Part shown: one piece after another, positions 52,514 through 62,488 of the stretch | How the letters are laid out: each line of letters begins with the position of its first letter | Position numbering within the stretch: the first letter of the stretch is position 1 | Source: Nocardia macrotermitis | GTDB lineage: Bacteria > Actinomycetota > Actinomycetes > Mycobacteriales > Mycobacteriaceae | NCBI RefSeq assembly: GCF_009604405.1 | Contig: NZ_WEGK01000001.1 | Location: 310,001-374,000 of the forward strand | DNA: 64,000 nt | Direction of reading: 5' to 3' | The notes under the pieces: model-generated | Databases searched by the model: none | The model's input: the letters and a program-made list of their open reading frames with translations, nothing else | Told to the model about the DNA's origin: nothing | Translations under genes and position numbers: made by a program

Positions 52514-53323
52514 CTACGAGTTCGACGGATCTCCCGCCGACGGCGTCTGCGGCTCGGCCGAATCGTCGGACTTCCCGGCCGATTCGGCATCCGCGTCGGC
52601 ATCGCTCTCGCGATTCCCGGCCAGCAGGGCCTCCAGGGTCGCGGGCGGGATGCGACGGAAGGCCCGCCGCGGACGCGACTGCTCGAGGGTGGCGACCTCG
52701 AGCGAGCCGACCCCGAGGGTCCGCTTCTCCTTGTCCGCACCGTCCGGAGTGGCCTTCTGCAGGGCCTGCACAGCGGTCTCGATCGCGCTGCTCAGGTCCA
52801 GGCCCGGACGGTAGGTCTCCTTCAGCGCGGTCGCGATGGGATCGGTATTGCCGCCCATCACCACGTATTCGCGCTCGTCCACGATGGAGCCGTCGAAATT
52901 GATCCGATAGAGCACCGAGTTCTTGGACTGCTCGGGATAACCGACCTCGCCGATGCAGATCTCCACCTCATAGGGCTTGAGCTGATCGGTGAAGATGGTG
53001 CCCAGGGTCGAGGCGTACACGTTGGCCAGGGCCCGGCCGGTGACGTCGCGCCGGTCGTACTGGTAACCACGCAGGTCGGCCTGCAGGATGCCGCCCCGGC
53101 GCAGACTCTCGAACTCGTTGTACTTGCCGACCGCAGCGAATCCGATGCGGTCGTACAACTCGCTGATCTTGTTCAACGTCGCCGACGGGTTCTCCGCGAC
53201 GAACAACACACCCTTGTCGTACACCAACGCCACGACACTGCGGCCCCGTGCGATCCCCTTGCGCGCAAGTTCGGTCTTGTCGCGCATGATCTGTTCGGCC
53301 GACGCATAGTACGGCAGTGTCAT
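52514..53323 (-). CDS. prcA: Proteasome alpha subunit PrcA
   Basis: 269 residues; forms the outer gating rings of the 20S core. It has the N-terminal gate segment ([24 protein letters not shown]), [11 protein letters not shown] and [18 protein letters not shown], and [17 protein letters not shown] near the end. The C-terminal ~40 residues are acidic and Ser-rich. ATG overlaps the prcB stop by four bases. Confidence 0.97.
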   Translation of the reverse strand: MTLPYYASAEQIMRDKTELARKGIARGRSVVALVYDKGVLFVAENPSATLNKISELYDRIGFAAVGKYNEFESLRRGGILQADLRGYQYDRRDVTGRALANVYASTLGTIFTDQLKPYEVEICIGEVGYPEQSKNSVLYRINFDGSIVDEREYVVMGGNTDPIATALKETYRPGLDLSSAIETAVQALQKATPDGADKEKRTLGVGSLEVATLEQSRPRRAFRRIPPATLEALLAGNRESDADADAESAGKSDDSAEPQTPSAGDPSNS

Positions 53324-54177
53324 GCTGGAGCGCTCCCTTCTGCTGCCTCGCGCTCATCCACCAACGACCGCGCGATCTGTGCCAACCGCTCCTCGGAGAC
53401 CTCCACCGCACCCTCGGCGTCGATCAGGACCGCGGTCGGGTAGATCCCGCGCAGCAGGTCCGGACCGCCGGTGGCGGTGTCGTCGTCGGAGGCGTCGAGC
53501 AGCGACTGCACCGCGATCCGCAGGGCCTGATCGGCGTCCAGGCCGCGACGGTAGGTCTTCTTCAGCGAGGATTTGGCGAACATCGAACCCGAACCGGTGG
53601 ACGCGTAGCCGAAACGCTCCTCGGTGCGGCCGCCGACCACGTCGTAGGACACGATGCGACCGGCGTGATCCGGATCGCCGGCCTCCTGGTCGTATCCGGC
53701 CAGCAGCGGCACGGCGGCCATGCCCTGCATGGCGGCGGGCAGGTTGTCGCGCACCATCCTGGACAGCTTGTTGGCCTTACCGTCGAAGGTCAGCGAAACG
53801 CCCTCGATCTTCTCGTAATGCTCCAACTCCACCGCGAACAGCCGGATCATCTCGACCGCCACGCCCACCGTGCCCGCGATCCCGGCCGCGGAATAGGTGT
53901 CGGTGATGTACACCTTGTCCATATCGCGGCTGGCCAGCAGGTTGCCCTGGGTCGCGCGGCGATCGCCCGCGATCAGCGCACCGCCGTGGTACGTGATCGC
54001 GACGATCGTGGTGCCGTGCGGGGCCAGATCCTGCGACGCCGCCCCGCTGGGGGCGGCGTCACCGGTATTGCCGAATCTGTTGGCGGGCAACAGTTCCGGA
54101 GCCGACCGGCGCAGATGTTCGGTGAACGACGACAGCGCGTACCCCGTGTGGAGCCGCATGGGGTCACCTGAGGTCAC
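53320..54177 (-). CDS. prcB: Proteasome beta subunit PrcB
   Basis: 285 residues; the catalytic ring of the proteasome. A propeptide of about 55 residues ends at APHG, and cleavage exposes T56 ([11 protein letters not shown]) as nucleophile. The conserved lysine region [15 protein letters not shown] and the [13 protein letters not shown] stretch are present. GTG at 54177 overlaps the pup stop; an ATG 18 bases downstream is an alternative. Confidence 0.97.
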   Translation of the reverse strand: MTSGDPMRLHTGYALSSFTEHLRRSAPELLPANRFGNTGDAAPSGAASQDLAPHGTTIVAITYHGGALIAGDRRATQGNLLASRDMDKVYITDTYSAAGIAGTVGVAVEMIRLFAVELEHYEKIEGVSLTFDGKANKLSRMVRDNLPAAMQGMAAVPLLAGYDQEAGDPDHAGRIVSYDVVGGRTEERFGYASTGSGSMFAKSSLKKTYRRGLDADQALRIAVQSLLDASDDDTATGGPDLLRGIYPTAVLIDAEGAVEVSEERLAQIARSLVDEREAAEGSAPA

Positions 54178-54368
54178 TGGCCGCCCTTCTGAACGTACGC
54201 GCGCACGAAGTCTTCCGCGTTCTCCTCGAGGACGTCATCGATCTCGTCGAGCAGGTCGTCGGTGTCCTCCGCCAGTTTCTCGCGGCGCTCCTGCCCCGCG
54301 GCATCGACGCCGGCGGCGTCGTCGTCCTCGTCGCCGCCACCGGCGCGCTTGGTCTGCTCTTGTGCCAT
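54174..54368 (-). CDS. pup: Prokaryotic ubiquitin-like protein Pup
   Basis: 64 residues, acidic and mostly disordered, ending in Gly-Gly-Gln. The C-terminal glutamine must be deamidated by Dop before ligation. The helix that binds the ATPase coiled coil covers [21 protein letters not shown], and the lone C-terminal lysine is in YVQKGGQ. GAGGAGG lies nine bases before the ATG. The stop overlaps prcB. Confidence 0.97.
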   Translation of the reverse strand: MAQEQTKRAGGGDEDDDAAGVDAAGQERREKLAEDTDDLLDEIDDVLEENAEDFVRAYVQKGGQ

Positions 54369-54551
54369 AGCAGCCGACCTCCTCTGTACCTGATCATCGG
54401 CGAGCACCGGACAACTCCGATGCTCGTCCCTCAACACTACCCAGCAGCGCCGACAAGATCCCGGATTACCTCGCAATGTGCCCGCGCCGCAACGTGACGG
54501 CGACCGGGTATCCCGTTCGGTGCGACGAGGATTCGGCCGCCGTGCGCGCGA

Positions 54552-56051
54552 CTAGGTGGTCAGCTGTTCGACCAGTTCCGCCGCGGTGTGCACACCGTCC
54601 AGCAGCTTGCCGACGTGCGATTTGGTGCCGCGCCGGGGCTCGAGGGTGGGGATGCGCACCAGCGAGTCGCCACCCAGATCGAAGATCACCGAATCCCAGC
54701 TCGCGGCCGCGATGTCGCCGCCGAACCGGCGCAGGCACTCACCCCGGAAGTAGGCGCGCGTGTCGGTGGGCGGGTTGGTCATCGCGTCCAGCACCTGCTG
54801 CTCGGTGACCAGCCGCTGCATCGAACCGCGGGCGACCAGGCGGTTGTACAGACCCTTGTCCAAACGCACATCGGAGTACTGCAGGTCCACCAGGTGCAGT
54901 TTGGGTGCGGCCCAGCCCAGGTTCTCGCGGTTGCGCATACCCTCGAGCAGGCGCAGTTTGGCGGGCCAGTCGAGCAGGTCGGCGCATTCCAGCGGATCGC
55001 GCTCGAGCAGGTCCAGCACGTGCGCCCACTTCTCCAGCAGATCGGTCACGCGCGGATCGTCGGTGCCCTCACGGCTGTGGTACTTGCCCACCCGATCGAG
55101 GTAGATCCGTTGCAGCGCAAGGCCGGTCAGCTCGCGGCCGTCCGACAGCGCGACCGTGGCGCGCAGCGTCGGATCGTGGCTGATGGTGTGCACCGCGGTC
55201 ACCGGGCGCGCCAGTTGCAGATCGGTCAGATCCTCCCCGGCCTCGATCAGGTCGAGCACCAGGGCCGTGGTGCCGACTTTGAGGTAGGTGGACCATTCGG
55301 CGAGGTTGGCGTCGCCGATGATGACGTGCAGGCGGCGGTACTTGTCGGCGTCGGCGTGCGGCTCGTCGCGGGTGTTGATGATGCCGCGCTTGAGCGTGGT
55401 CTCCAGGCCGACCTCGACCTCGATGTAATCCGCGCGCTGGGACAGCTGGAATCCGGCCGTGTCGCCGGACTGCCCGATGCCGACCCGGCCCGATCCGCAG
55501 ATCACCTGGCGGGAGGCGAAGAACGGGGTCAGCCCGACGATGATCTGGTTGAACGGCGTATCGCGGCTCATCAGATAGTTCTCGTGGGTGCCGTAGGAGG
55601 CGCCCTTGCCGTCGACGTTGTTCTTGTACAACTGCATCGGGGCCGCGCCCGGGACGCTCGAGGCGTAGCGCGCGGCGGCCTCCATCACCCGCTCGCCGGC
55701 CTTGTCCCAGATCACCGCGTCCAGCGCGTCGGTGACCTCGGGCGCGGAGTACTCGGGGTGCGCGTGGTCGACGTAGAGCCGGGCCCCGTTGGTGAGGATC
55801 ATGTTCGCCGCGCCGACCTCGTCGGCGTCGATCACGGGGGCGGGCCCGTTGAGGCGGCCCAGATCGAAACCACGGGCGTCGCGCAGCGGCGATTCCACCT
55901 CGTAGTCCCATCGGGTTCGCTTGGCCCGGGGCACGCCCTCGGCGGCGGCGTACGCCAGCACCGCCTGGGTGGAGGTGAGAATCGGGTTGGCCGAGGGCTC
56001 CGACGGCGTGGAGATCCCGTACTCGACCTCGATTCCGATGATGCGCTGCAT
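54552..56051 (-). CDS. dop: Deamidase/depupylase Dop
   Basis: 499 residues, a PafA paralogue. It converts the terminal glutamine of Pup to glutamate and removes Pup from tagged proteins. The N-terminus [30 protein letters not shown] and [20 protein letters not shown] correspond to PafA. The Dop-loop region lies around residues 40-75, after [13 protein letters not shown]. It heads the dop-pup-prcB-prcA block; 183 bases separate it from pup. In M. tuberculosis the ATPase gene mpa lies upstream; here the flanking gene is a divergent permease. Confidence 0.97.
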   Translation of the reverse strand: MQRIIGIEVEYGISTPSEPSANPILTSTQAVLAYAAAEGVPRAKRTRWDYEVESPLRDARGFDLGRLNGPAPVIDADEVGAANMILTNGARLYVDHAHPEYSAPEVTDALDAVIWDKAGERVMEAAARYASSVPGAAPMQLYKNNVDGKGASYGTHENYLMSRDTPFNQIIVGLTPFFASRQVICGSGRVGIGQSGDTAGFQLSQRADYIEVEVGLETTLKRGIINTRDEPHADADKYRRLHVIIGDANLAEWSTYLKVGTTALVLDLIEAGEDLTDLQLARPVTAVHTISHDPTLRATVALSDGRELTGLALQRIYLDRVGKYHSREGTDDPRVTDLLEKWAHVLDLLERDPLECADLLDWPAKLRLLEGMRNRENLGWAAPKLHLVDLQYSDVRLDKGLYNRLVARGSMQRLVTEQQVLDAMTNPPTDTRAYFRGECLRRFGGDIAAASWDSVIFDLGGDSLVRIPTLEPRRGTKSHVGKLLDGVHTAAELVEQLTT

Positions 56052-56324
56052 GAGTTGAATCGTAACCGCGCCGGGCGGCGGCACCCGGGCGGGCGGTGCG
56101 CGGAACCGTGTCCGAACGGCCGGTGAACGGTTCGTACGGCGTGTGTTCCCGGCGCGGCGAACAACGCGTCTGTGCAGGCACCGGCCGATTCCCAGGTGTC
56201 GGTGGGCTGTGCCATCATGCCCATATCCACACTGTGGCAGCGAATATCGGCCACGGCGCGGACCAGACATTGCGCTCGGTTGTTCGTCCGGAATCTCGAT
56301 GTCGCGAGTAATGGGGGTAGAGAA

Positions 56325-57353
56325 ATGTCGATACCGCGTACCGACCTCGTCGTCGACGCCGCACCGGCGCCACGGCCCGGCCGCTGGCGGGGCGCGTCCA
56401 CCTATGTGCTGGCCGGGTTGCTGGCGCTCGGGCTGATCTTCGCCGGGCGGTTGTCCGGCTGGATCGGTTCGAGCCCGGACCTGCAAACCGCCACAACGGT
56501 TTTCACCGGCGTCTTCGTGCAGGCGGTGCCGTTCCTGGTCCTGGGCGTGTTGATCAGTGGTTCGATCGCGGCCTTCGTCTCCCCCGAGTTGCTGCGAAAG
56601 TTGCTGCCGCGCAATCGAACCGCGGCCATCGGCGCGGCCGGGCTGGCCGGTATCGCGCTGCCCGGGTGTGAATGCGGTGTCGTCCCGGTCGCCCGGCGGC
56701 TGATGGATCAGGGGGCGCCCGGCGCGGCCGCCTTCGCCTTCCTGCTCTCCGCGCCGGCGGTGAATCCGGTGGTGCTGATCGCCACCGCGGTGGCCTTTCC
56801 CGGTCAGCCCGGGATGGTCGCGGCGCGGTTCACCGGATCGCTGGCCACGGCCTTCGTCATGGGATATCTGTGGGCCCGGTTCGGCCGTCCGGAGTGGCTC
56901 GCGGTCCGGCCGCGCGGGCATGACCACTGTGCGGCCGGGCGTTCGCGGTGGGCCGTGTTCGCCGAGGCCGCGCGGCACGACTTCCTGCAGGCCGCGGCCT
57001 TTCTGGTGATCGGGGCGATGGCCGCGGCGGCGCTGCACGTCCTGGTTCCGCCGACGTGGTATCGCCAGCTGTCCGGGCAGCTGCTGATCTCGATCGGGGT
57101 GCTCGCGCTGCTGGCGGTGGTGCTCGCGCTGTGTTCGGAGGCCGATGCCTTCGTGGCCTCGAGCATGTCCGGACTGCCGCTGCTGCCCCGGCTGGTGTTC
57201 CTTGTGGTCGGCCCGGCCGTGGACGTGAAGTTGTTCGCCATGCAGGCGGGCACCTTCGGACGACGTTTCGCGCTGCGGTTCGCACCGGCGACGTTCGTGG
57301 TCGCGACGGTGTGCGGATCGGCCGCCGGATATCTGTTCCTGGGGGCGCGATGA
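56325..57353 (+). CDS. DUF318/YraQ-family permease (YcgR/ArsP-like)
   Basis: 342-residue membrane protein with about eight hydrophobic helices. The family signature [15 protein letters not shown] holds the CxC pair. [13 protein letters not shown] and [12 protein letters not shown] are further conserved blocks. The family includes ArsP organoarsenical exporters, and the B. subtilis YcgR/YcgQ pair that is Zur-regulated. No Zur box is visible upstream. It overlaps the next gene by four bases, as in the YcgR-YcgQ arrangement. Confidence 0.88.
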   Translation: MSIPRTDLVVDAAPAPRPGRWRGASTYVLAGLLALGLIFAGRLSGWIGSSPDLQTATTVFTGVFVQAVPFLVLGVLISGSIAAFVSPELLRKLLPRNRTAAIGAAGLAGIALPGCECGVVPVARRLMDQGAPGAAAFAFLLSAPAVNPVVLIATAVAFPGQPGMVAARFTGSLATAFVMGYLWARFGRPEWLAVRPRGHDHCAAGRSRWAVFAEAARHDFLQAAAFLVIGAMAAAALHVLVPPTWYRQLSGQLLISIGVLALLAVVLALCSEADAFVASSMSGLPLLPRLVFLVVGPAVDVKLFAMQAGTFGRRFALRFAPATFVVATVCGSAAGYLFLGAR

Positions 57354-58081
57354 ACCGGGCCGCGCAGAATTTCGTCCTGCTGCTGATCGGTGCGGCGGTG
57401 TTGAAGATCGCCCTGGACGGCACCTTCCTGCGCTATGTGCGGCCGGGTCTGCACCCGTATCTGGTGGCCAGCGGGGTCGTGCTGGTACTGCTCGCCGCGG
57501 TCGCGATCGTGCGCGATATTCGTGGCCGCGAGGAGCACGACCACCATTCCGGGCGGTCGCAGTGGCTGCTGCTCGCGCCGATCACCGCGCTGTTGATCGT
57601 CGTCCCGCCCGCACTGGGTGCGTCCTCGGTGCAGTCCGGTGCGACCACGCAGGCCGCGATCGCCGGACCGGCCTCGGGCGGGAAGGTGCGCTTCGCGCCG
57701 CTGCCCGCGGGCGAGGCGCCGACCATCCGGATGTACGACCTGATCGATCGCGCCGCCTACGATTCCAGCGGCGAACTGGACCGGCGGGAGATCACGGTGC
57801 TGGGCTTCGTCATTCGCACCGATGAGGACGGCAGTGCGCGCACCGACGGCAGTCGCGGCGGATTCGATCTGGCGCGCGTCGTGATCACCTGCTGTGTCGC
57901 CGACGCGCAGACCCTGCGTATCCATCTCGGCGGCGCGATCGACTCGCTACCGGACGACACCTGGGTTTCGGTGCGGGGCAAGGTCGTTCCGGACAGCGCC
58001 ACCCCGGCGAACAATATGACCCCGACCCTCACCGTGACGCGGTTGCAGACGATCCCCGCGCCCGCCCGGGTCTACGGATAG
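57350..58081 (+). CDS. TIGR03943-family membrane protein (YcgQ-like)
   Basis: 243 residues. Two or three N-terminal hydrophobic helices flank a histidine-rich loop (EEHDHHSG) that could bind metal. A hydrophilic C-terminal domain contains [13 protein letters not shown] and [11 protein letters not shown], the CC-containing strand of the family. It always pairs with a DUF318 permease; together they may move or chaperone a metal or organic anion (inference). Confidence 0.85.
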   Translation: MNRAAQNFVLLLIGAAVLKIALDGTFLRYVRPGLHPYLVASGVVLVLLAAVAIVRDIRGREEHDHHSGRSQWLLLAPITALLIVVPPALGASSVQSGATTQAAIAGPASGGKVRFAPLPAGEAPTIRMYDLIDRAAYDSSGELDRREITVLGFVIRTDEDGSARTDGSRGGFDLARVVITCCVADAQTLRIHLGGAIDSLPDDTWVSVRGKVVPDSATPANNMTPTLTVTRLQTIPAPARVYG

Positions 58082-58095
58082 CGCGGAGGGCGCGC

Positions 58096-58824
58096 TCAGG
58101 AGGCCGAACTCTCGGGGCTCGCCAGCAGTACCGCGACGGGCGTGTCCCGGGCGAGTGGGACACCCAGGCTCCGCGCGTTGCCCTCGAACAGCGCCAACAC
58201 CGATTCGGTGAGAATGCCCTCGATCTGCTCGCAGGTCAGGGCGGTCGCCGAATCCGCGCGCCAGCTGTTGACCACGCCGTCCACCAAACCGACCACACCG
58301 AAGGCCATCGGCCGGGCACTGGCGGGATCGATCCCGAACCGTGCCAGCGAGGAGGTGAACAGATCCGCCAGGCGGCCGCCGATCCGGTCCCGGGCTCCCG
58401 CGATCGCCCGCGAGGAATCTCCCCGCGGTGCCGTGCCGTCCAGGAACCGGTGCAGGTTGGGATGCCGATCCACCCACTCGACGTAGGTGCCGACCGCACC
58501 GCGCACCGCGTCGCGCACGGTGCCGTCGGCGCGCAGCGCGGGCATCAACTCGTCCAGCAACGCTTCCAGGATGCGGCGGCGAATCTGCTCGTCCAGATCC
58601 GCGCGCCCGTCGAAATGCCGGTACACCACCGGGCGCGGCAGCCGCAGCCGATCCGCGATCTGCTGCACCGAGACCTCCGCGCCGCACTCCTCGATCACCT
58701 CGATCGCGGCGTCCAGCACCGCGGCGCGCCGCTGCTCCTTGTGCCCGTTCCAGCGGGTGCTACGACCGTCGACGGTCGCCCGGGTGCCCGAGGCGGCTCG
58801 TCTCGACGCCGACTGCCCGCTCAC
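58096..58824 (-). CDS. TetR-family transcriptional regulator
   Basis: 242 residues. The helix-turn-helix is in KEQRRAAVLDAAIEV-IE and VSVQQIADRLRLPRPVVYRHFD. The C-terminal helical domain starts near LDELMPALRADG. GTG at 58824. It converges on the permease pair with a 14-base gap and has no obvious divergent target; the 150 bases before it lead to the ArsC-like gene. Confidence 0.88.
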   Translation of the reverse strand: MSGQSASRRAASGTRATVDGRSTRWNGHKEQRRAAVLDAAIEVIEECGAEVSVQQIADRLRLPRPVVYRHFDGRADLDEQIRRRILEALLDELMPALRADGTVRDAVRGAVGTYVEWVDRHPNLHRFLDGTAPRGDSSRAIAGARDRIGGRLADLFTSSLARFGIDPASARPMAFGVVGLVDGVVNSWRADSATALTCEQIEGILTESVLALFEGNARSLGVPLARDTPVAVLLASPESSAS

Positions 58825-58975
58825 GACCGAACCGCACTGGTACGCGACCGCACTCCGCGCTGTCCCGATGGGTTCATTCGCAACTCCACTTCACCGACGG
58901 TCGTCCGCCGAACACGAAACATGTTGTGCCGAGGGCCTACTCGTGATCACGGCACAACGATTCTCCGCGCCCGGG

Positions 58976-59341
58976 TCACAGCATCGAGCGCAGTGACTGT
59001 TCGTCCCGGGCGACGACCGCGCCGCTGCTGTTCGCAACGATCGGGCGCTGGATCAGCTTCGGATGCTGGGCGAGAGCCTCGATCCAGCGCTCGCGGTCCT
59101 CGGTTGTGCGCGGCCACCCGGCGATACCGAGTTCCTTCGCCACATCCTCGCCGGTGCGGGTGATGTCCCAGGGCTCGAGTCCGAGGCGGTCCAGCATCGT
59201 CCGGAGTTCCGCCGCGCTGGGCGCATCCTCGAGATAACGCCGCTCGGTATAGGAGATCCCGGCATCGTCCAGTGCCTGCTTGGCCGCACGACTCTTGGAA
59301 CAGCGCGGGTTGTGCCAGATCTCCATCTGCTCGGATGTCAT
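58976..59341 (-). CDS. ArsC/Spx-family arsenate reductase-like protein
   Basis: 121-residue thioredoxin-fold protein. The catalytic cysteine is in NPRCSKSR (C14), followed by YTERRYLEDAPSAAEL and WPRTTEDRERW, with the cis-proline/arginine region LIQRPIV. Members reduce arsenate with glutaredoxin or have other thiol roles; the CSKS context is that of the YffB/ArsC group. No arsenic-resistance genes are adjacent except, loosely, the DUF318 permease 1.6 kb away. Confidence 0.88.
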   Translation of the reverse strand: MTSEQMEIWHNPRCSKSRAAKQALDDAGISYTERRYLEDAPSAAELRTMLDRLGLEPWDITRTGEDVAKELGIAGWPRTTEDRERWIEALAQHPKLIQRPIVANSSGAVVARDEQSLRSML

Positions 59342-59408
59342 GTTCGCACCCTAGCCCGGCCGGACACCGGACCGGCAGTCCCGCCTGCCGGTCCCGGCCG
59401 CCGTGGAC

Positions 59409-61457
59409 TCAGCCGCGTCGGCCACCACCGCTGGGCAGGAATCCACCCGACGCGTCCCGACCGCCGTTGCGCTGCCCCTGCCGAGGCCGCCGCGCCGGCG
59501 CACCGGACCGATCCGACCCGCCGGAGGGAGCGTGCTGGGAAGCCGACCGCTCACGACCGTTCCGCGCGGCGCCGCCACGGTGCCCATCCTCACCACGACC
59601 GCCGCGTGAAGCGTCACCCGAGGCACTGCCGCGACGTCCCGCCGCACCGCCGTGCCCACCGTTCGAATACGACTCCCGCGCGTCGGACCGCACCGCGTGC
59701 CCGGCCCGATCCCCCGCGCCCCGACCACCTTCGGACCGACCGAATTCGTTCCGAGCCCGCCCGGACGTCGCATTCCCCTGCCGCGCAACGGAATCCGCGG
59801 CATCGCGCCGTCGCGACCTGCCACCTTCGGCCCCGGCGCCCCGGTCGGCGCGCCCGCCGCGCGACGGGTCTCCCGGCGCGCCGCGATCCGCGCTGTTGTC
59901 CCAGCCGCGCCGCGTCCCGTTGCCGAACGACGCGTCTCCCTTACCGGCAGCACGCGAATCCCCGTTCGAGCCGCGACCACGCGGACCGCCCGAGCGAGAC
60001 CGCCCGGTCGAGGACTGCGCGGAGTCGTCGCGGCGGCGGAACCCGCTCCGATCGACATCCGAATCCGTGTTCGCCGAACGCCCGGCGGCGGACTGCGCAC
60101 CACCGACCTTGTCACCACGCCCGTTCCGGACAGGTGCGACGGCTTCGCCGGCGCGCCCCTTACGCGCCGGAGAATCGATCCGGGCACCCGAACGCTTTGT
60201 CCGCGTGGAGGTTCCAGCCGACGACTTCGGCGCGGCAGCCGACGGCACGACCACCGGCGCGACGACGCCGACCAGTTCACCTACCTCCCGCGACGACGCG
60301 GTCACCGACTGCGGGCGCACGGTGATGGCGGCCTTGCGCAGCAGTGCGGCGGTGTCCTTGCGCTGATCGGGCAGCACCAGGGTGACCACATCGCCCGCAC
60401 TGCCCGCGCGGGCGGTGCGGCCGGAACGGTGCAGGTACGCCTTGTGCTCGGCGGGCGGATCCACGTGCACCACGAGTTCGACCCCGTCCACGTGCACACC
60501 GCGCGCGGCCACATCGGTGGCCACCAGTACGCGCGCGGTGCCCTCGGCGAAGGCCGCCAGGTTGCGGTCGCGGGCGTTCTGGGCCAGGTTGCCGTGCAGG
60601 TCGACGGCCGGAATCCCTTCGGCGGTCAGCGTTTTCGCGAGTTTGCGGGCCTGATGCTTGGTCCGCATGAACAGGATTCGCCGACCGCTGCCCGAGGCGA
60701 GCGCGCGCACCACGTCCTTCTTCACCGCCGGACTCGCGACCTCGAAGACGTGGTGCGTCATCGCGGCCACCGGCGAATGCGCCTCGTCCACCGAGTGCAG
60801 CACCGCATCGGGCAGGAAGCGTTTGACCAGTTTGTCGACCCCGTTGTCCAGGGTCGCCGAGAAGAGCAGCCGCTGACCATCCGCGGGCGTTGCGGCGAGA
60901 ATCCGGGTGACGCCGGGCAGGAAGCCCAGGTCGGCCATGTGATCGGCCTCATCGATCACGGTGATCCCGACATTGCCGAGATCCACCAGCCGCTGACGCA
61001 TCAGATCCTCGAGTCGCCCCGGGCAGGCCACGACGATGTCGGCGCCCGCCGCCAGCGCCTTGACCTGGCGGTTCTGCGAGACACCGCCGAATACGGTGGT
61101 GACCGTCATCGAGTACGCGGCGACCAGCGGTTCCAGCGCGGTCGCGATCTGGGTGGCGAGTTCCCTGGTCGGAGCCAGGATCAGTCCGGCGGGGCGATGC
61201 GGCCGCGCGGTGCCGGCGAGGTCACCGGCGAGCCGGGCCACCACGGGGATGGCGAATGCCAGCGTTTTGCCGCTGCCGGTCCGCCCGCGGCCCAGTACAT
61301 CGCGGCCCGCAAGGGTGTCGGGCAGGGTGTCGGCCTGAATGGGGAACGGCGCGGCGATTCCGGCGTCCCGCAGGGCCCCCACGAGTGTGGCCGGTACGCC
61401 GAGCGCGGCGAAGGACGTGGTCGCGGCAGCGCCGGACGCGGATTCGGTCGAGTTCAC
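59409..61457 (-). CDS. DEAD-box RNA helicase with long RGG-type tail
   Basis: About 682 residues. Residues ~10-390 carry the helicase core: Q motif region (FAALGVPATLVGALRDAGI), GRTGSGKT, APTRELA, IDEADHM, FSATLD, ATDVAARGVHV and HRSGRTARAG. The remaining ~280 residues are almost only Arg, Gly, Ser and Asp, an RNA-binding and phase-separating type of tail as in RhlE/RhlB relatives. GTG at 61457 is preferred because it aligns with the usual N-terminus; the frame is open to 61730, and about 200 bases of leader remain if the promoter is near 61650. Confidence 0.88.
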   Translation of the reverse strand: MNSTESASGAAATTSFAALGVPATLVGALRDAGIAAPFPIQADTLPDTLAGRDVLGRGRTGSGKTLAFAIPVVARLAGDLAGTARPHRPAGLILAPTRELATQIATALEPLVAAYSMTVTTVFGGVSQNRQVKALAAGADIVVACPGRLEDLMRQRLVDLGNVGITVIDEADHMADLGFLPGVTRILAATPADGQRLLFSATLDNGVDKLVKRFLPDAVLHSVDEAHSPVAAMTHHVFEVASPAVKKDVVRALASGSGRRILFMRTKHQARKLAKTLTAEGIPAVDLHGNLAQNARDRNLAAFAEGTARVLVATDVAARGVHVDGVELVVHVDPPAEHKAYLHRSGRTARAGSAGDVVTLVLPDQRKDTAALLRKAAITVRPQSVTASSREVGELVGVVAPVVVPSAAAPKSSAGTSTRTKRSGARIDSPARKGRAGEAVAPVRNGRGDKVGGAQSAAGRSANTDSDVDRSGFRRRDDSAQSSTGRSRSGGPRGRGSNGDSRAAGKGDASFGNGTRRGWDNSADRGAPGDPSRGGRADRGAGAEGGRSRRRDAADSVARQGNATSGRARNEFGRSEGGRGAGDRAGHAVRSDARESYSNGGHGGAAGRRGSASGDASRGGRGEDGHRGGAARNGRERSASQHAPSGGSDRSGAPARRPRQGQRNGGRDASGGFLPSGGGRRG

Positions 61458-61532
61458 GGAAATGTCGATGTCTTTCGAACAGGGTGCCGCGACGCGACGA
61501 ATATCTGTTTCGCGCGGGCACACGGTGGCGAG

Positions 61533-61548
61533 ATGGCCGATGGGCCAT
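61533..61548 (-). repeat. Inverted repeat in the helicase leader
   Basis: ATGGCC-GATG-GGCCAT lies about 75 bases before the helicase start. It may form an RNA hairpin in a long 5' leader, as found for cold-induced helicase mRNAs; no more specific evidence exists. Confidence 0.35.
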
Positions 61549-61733
61549 ATCGATCGCCGCAAGGAGAGCCGGTGCCACAGCGCTGATACGCGGTGAGAGC
61601 AATCTACGACGCCGGATACGGACGTGCCGCATCCTTCGATCATGATAGCCCAGCCATTGCCCCGGGACGATCCGGTGTAGCGACTATCACGAATTTTTCT
61701 GCCCGCCGAGCAATTTTTCTCATCGAGCACTCT

Positions 61734-61746
61734 TGCCCGATGGGCA
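61734..61746. promoter_or_regulatory. Palindrome before the last TetR gene, possible operator
   Basis: TGCCC-GAT-GGGCA, a perfect five-base-arm palindrome 22 bases before the TetR start, in the likely promoter. It is near the size limit for chance in GC-rich DNA. Confidence 0.4.
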
Positions 61747-61767
61747 CTTTTGCGTCAGACTGGGTGC

Positions 61768-62379
61768 ATGGCCGACGAGCAGTCACTTGGACTTCGGGAA
61801 CGCAAGAAGCTCGACACCCGCAGGGCGTTGAGCGACGCGGCACTCGAACTGATGCTGGAGCGCGGCCTGGAAAACATTGTCCGCGAGGACATCGCCGCGC
61901 GGGCCGGGGTCTCGGTCCGCACCTACAACAACTATTTCTCCAGTAAATTCGAGGCGCTGGCCTATCGGCAGATCGAGCGCGGGCTCCGCGCCGCGGATCT
62001 GCTGCGCGAACGCCCCGCCGAGGAACCGCTCTGGACCGCGATCACCGAAGCGGTGATCGCCCCCTACGATGCCGACGGCGCGAGCTGGGGTCCCCCCACA
62101 CCGGCCATCCTCGCCGAGGTCCGCAAACTGGTCACCGCCCCGGAGATGTACGCCGCCTTCATGCGCGGCACGGGCGATGAGTTCACCGCCGCGGTGGCGG
62201 CACGCACCGGCACCGCACCCACCGATCTGTATCCGAAACTGGTTGCGGCAGCGGTCAATGCCGCGTTCATCGCCGCGACCGACGTCTACGTCCACGCCGA
62301 CCCGCCCCAGATCGTGACCACGATCCTGCGACGGGCGCTGACCGAGGTGTCCCGGGGGCTCCCGGACCCCCGCGTCTGA
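61768..62379 (+). CDS. TetR-family regulator upstream of a flavin monooxygenase
   Basis: 203 residues. The DNA-binding helices are in LDTRRALSDAALELMLERG and VREDIAARAGVSVRTYNNYF, a TetR sub-type with the YNNYF ending. ATG at 61768; no strong ribosome site, possibly leaderless. It precedes the monooxygenase by 109 bases on the same strand and may control it, as drug-responsive TetR proteins often do with such enzymes. Confidence 0.88.
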   Translation: MADEQSLGLRERKKLDTRRALSDAALELMLERGLENIVREDIAARAGVSVRTYNNYFSSKFEALAYRQIERGLRAADLLRERPAEEPLWTAITEAVIAPYDADGASWGPPTPAILAEVRKLVTAPEMYAAFMRGTGDEFTAAVAARTGTAPTDLYPKLVAAAVNAAFIAATDVYVHADPPQIVTTILRRALTEVSRGLPDPRV

Positions 62380-62400
62380 CCCACCGGACACCGAAAACCA

Positions 62401-62430
62401 CACGGCGGTAGCGCATTCGGCGCTGCCGTG
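62401..62430 (+). terminator. Bulged stem-loop between TetR and monooxygenase
   Basis: CACGGC-(GGT)-AGCGC, loop ATTCG, then GCGCT-GCCGTG: eleven pairs with a three-base bulge, 22 bases after the TetR stop and 59 before the monooxygenase. It may end or attenuate the tetR transcript. Confidence 0.5.
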
Positions 62431-62488
62431 ATCCACCGTGCCCTTCTCCACCCAGAAGGCGCAGATATCGACAGGGGTTGATCTCGTC

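Noticed and set aside
54369..54551. Additional small gene between dop and pup
   Set aside because: Only a frame extending pup upstream is open, with no start signal; the strong GAGGAGG site is directly before the pup ATG.
56052..56324. Zur box upstream of the permease pair
   Set aside because: No AT-rich TGAAAATGATTTTCA-like sequence is present.
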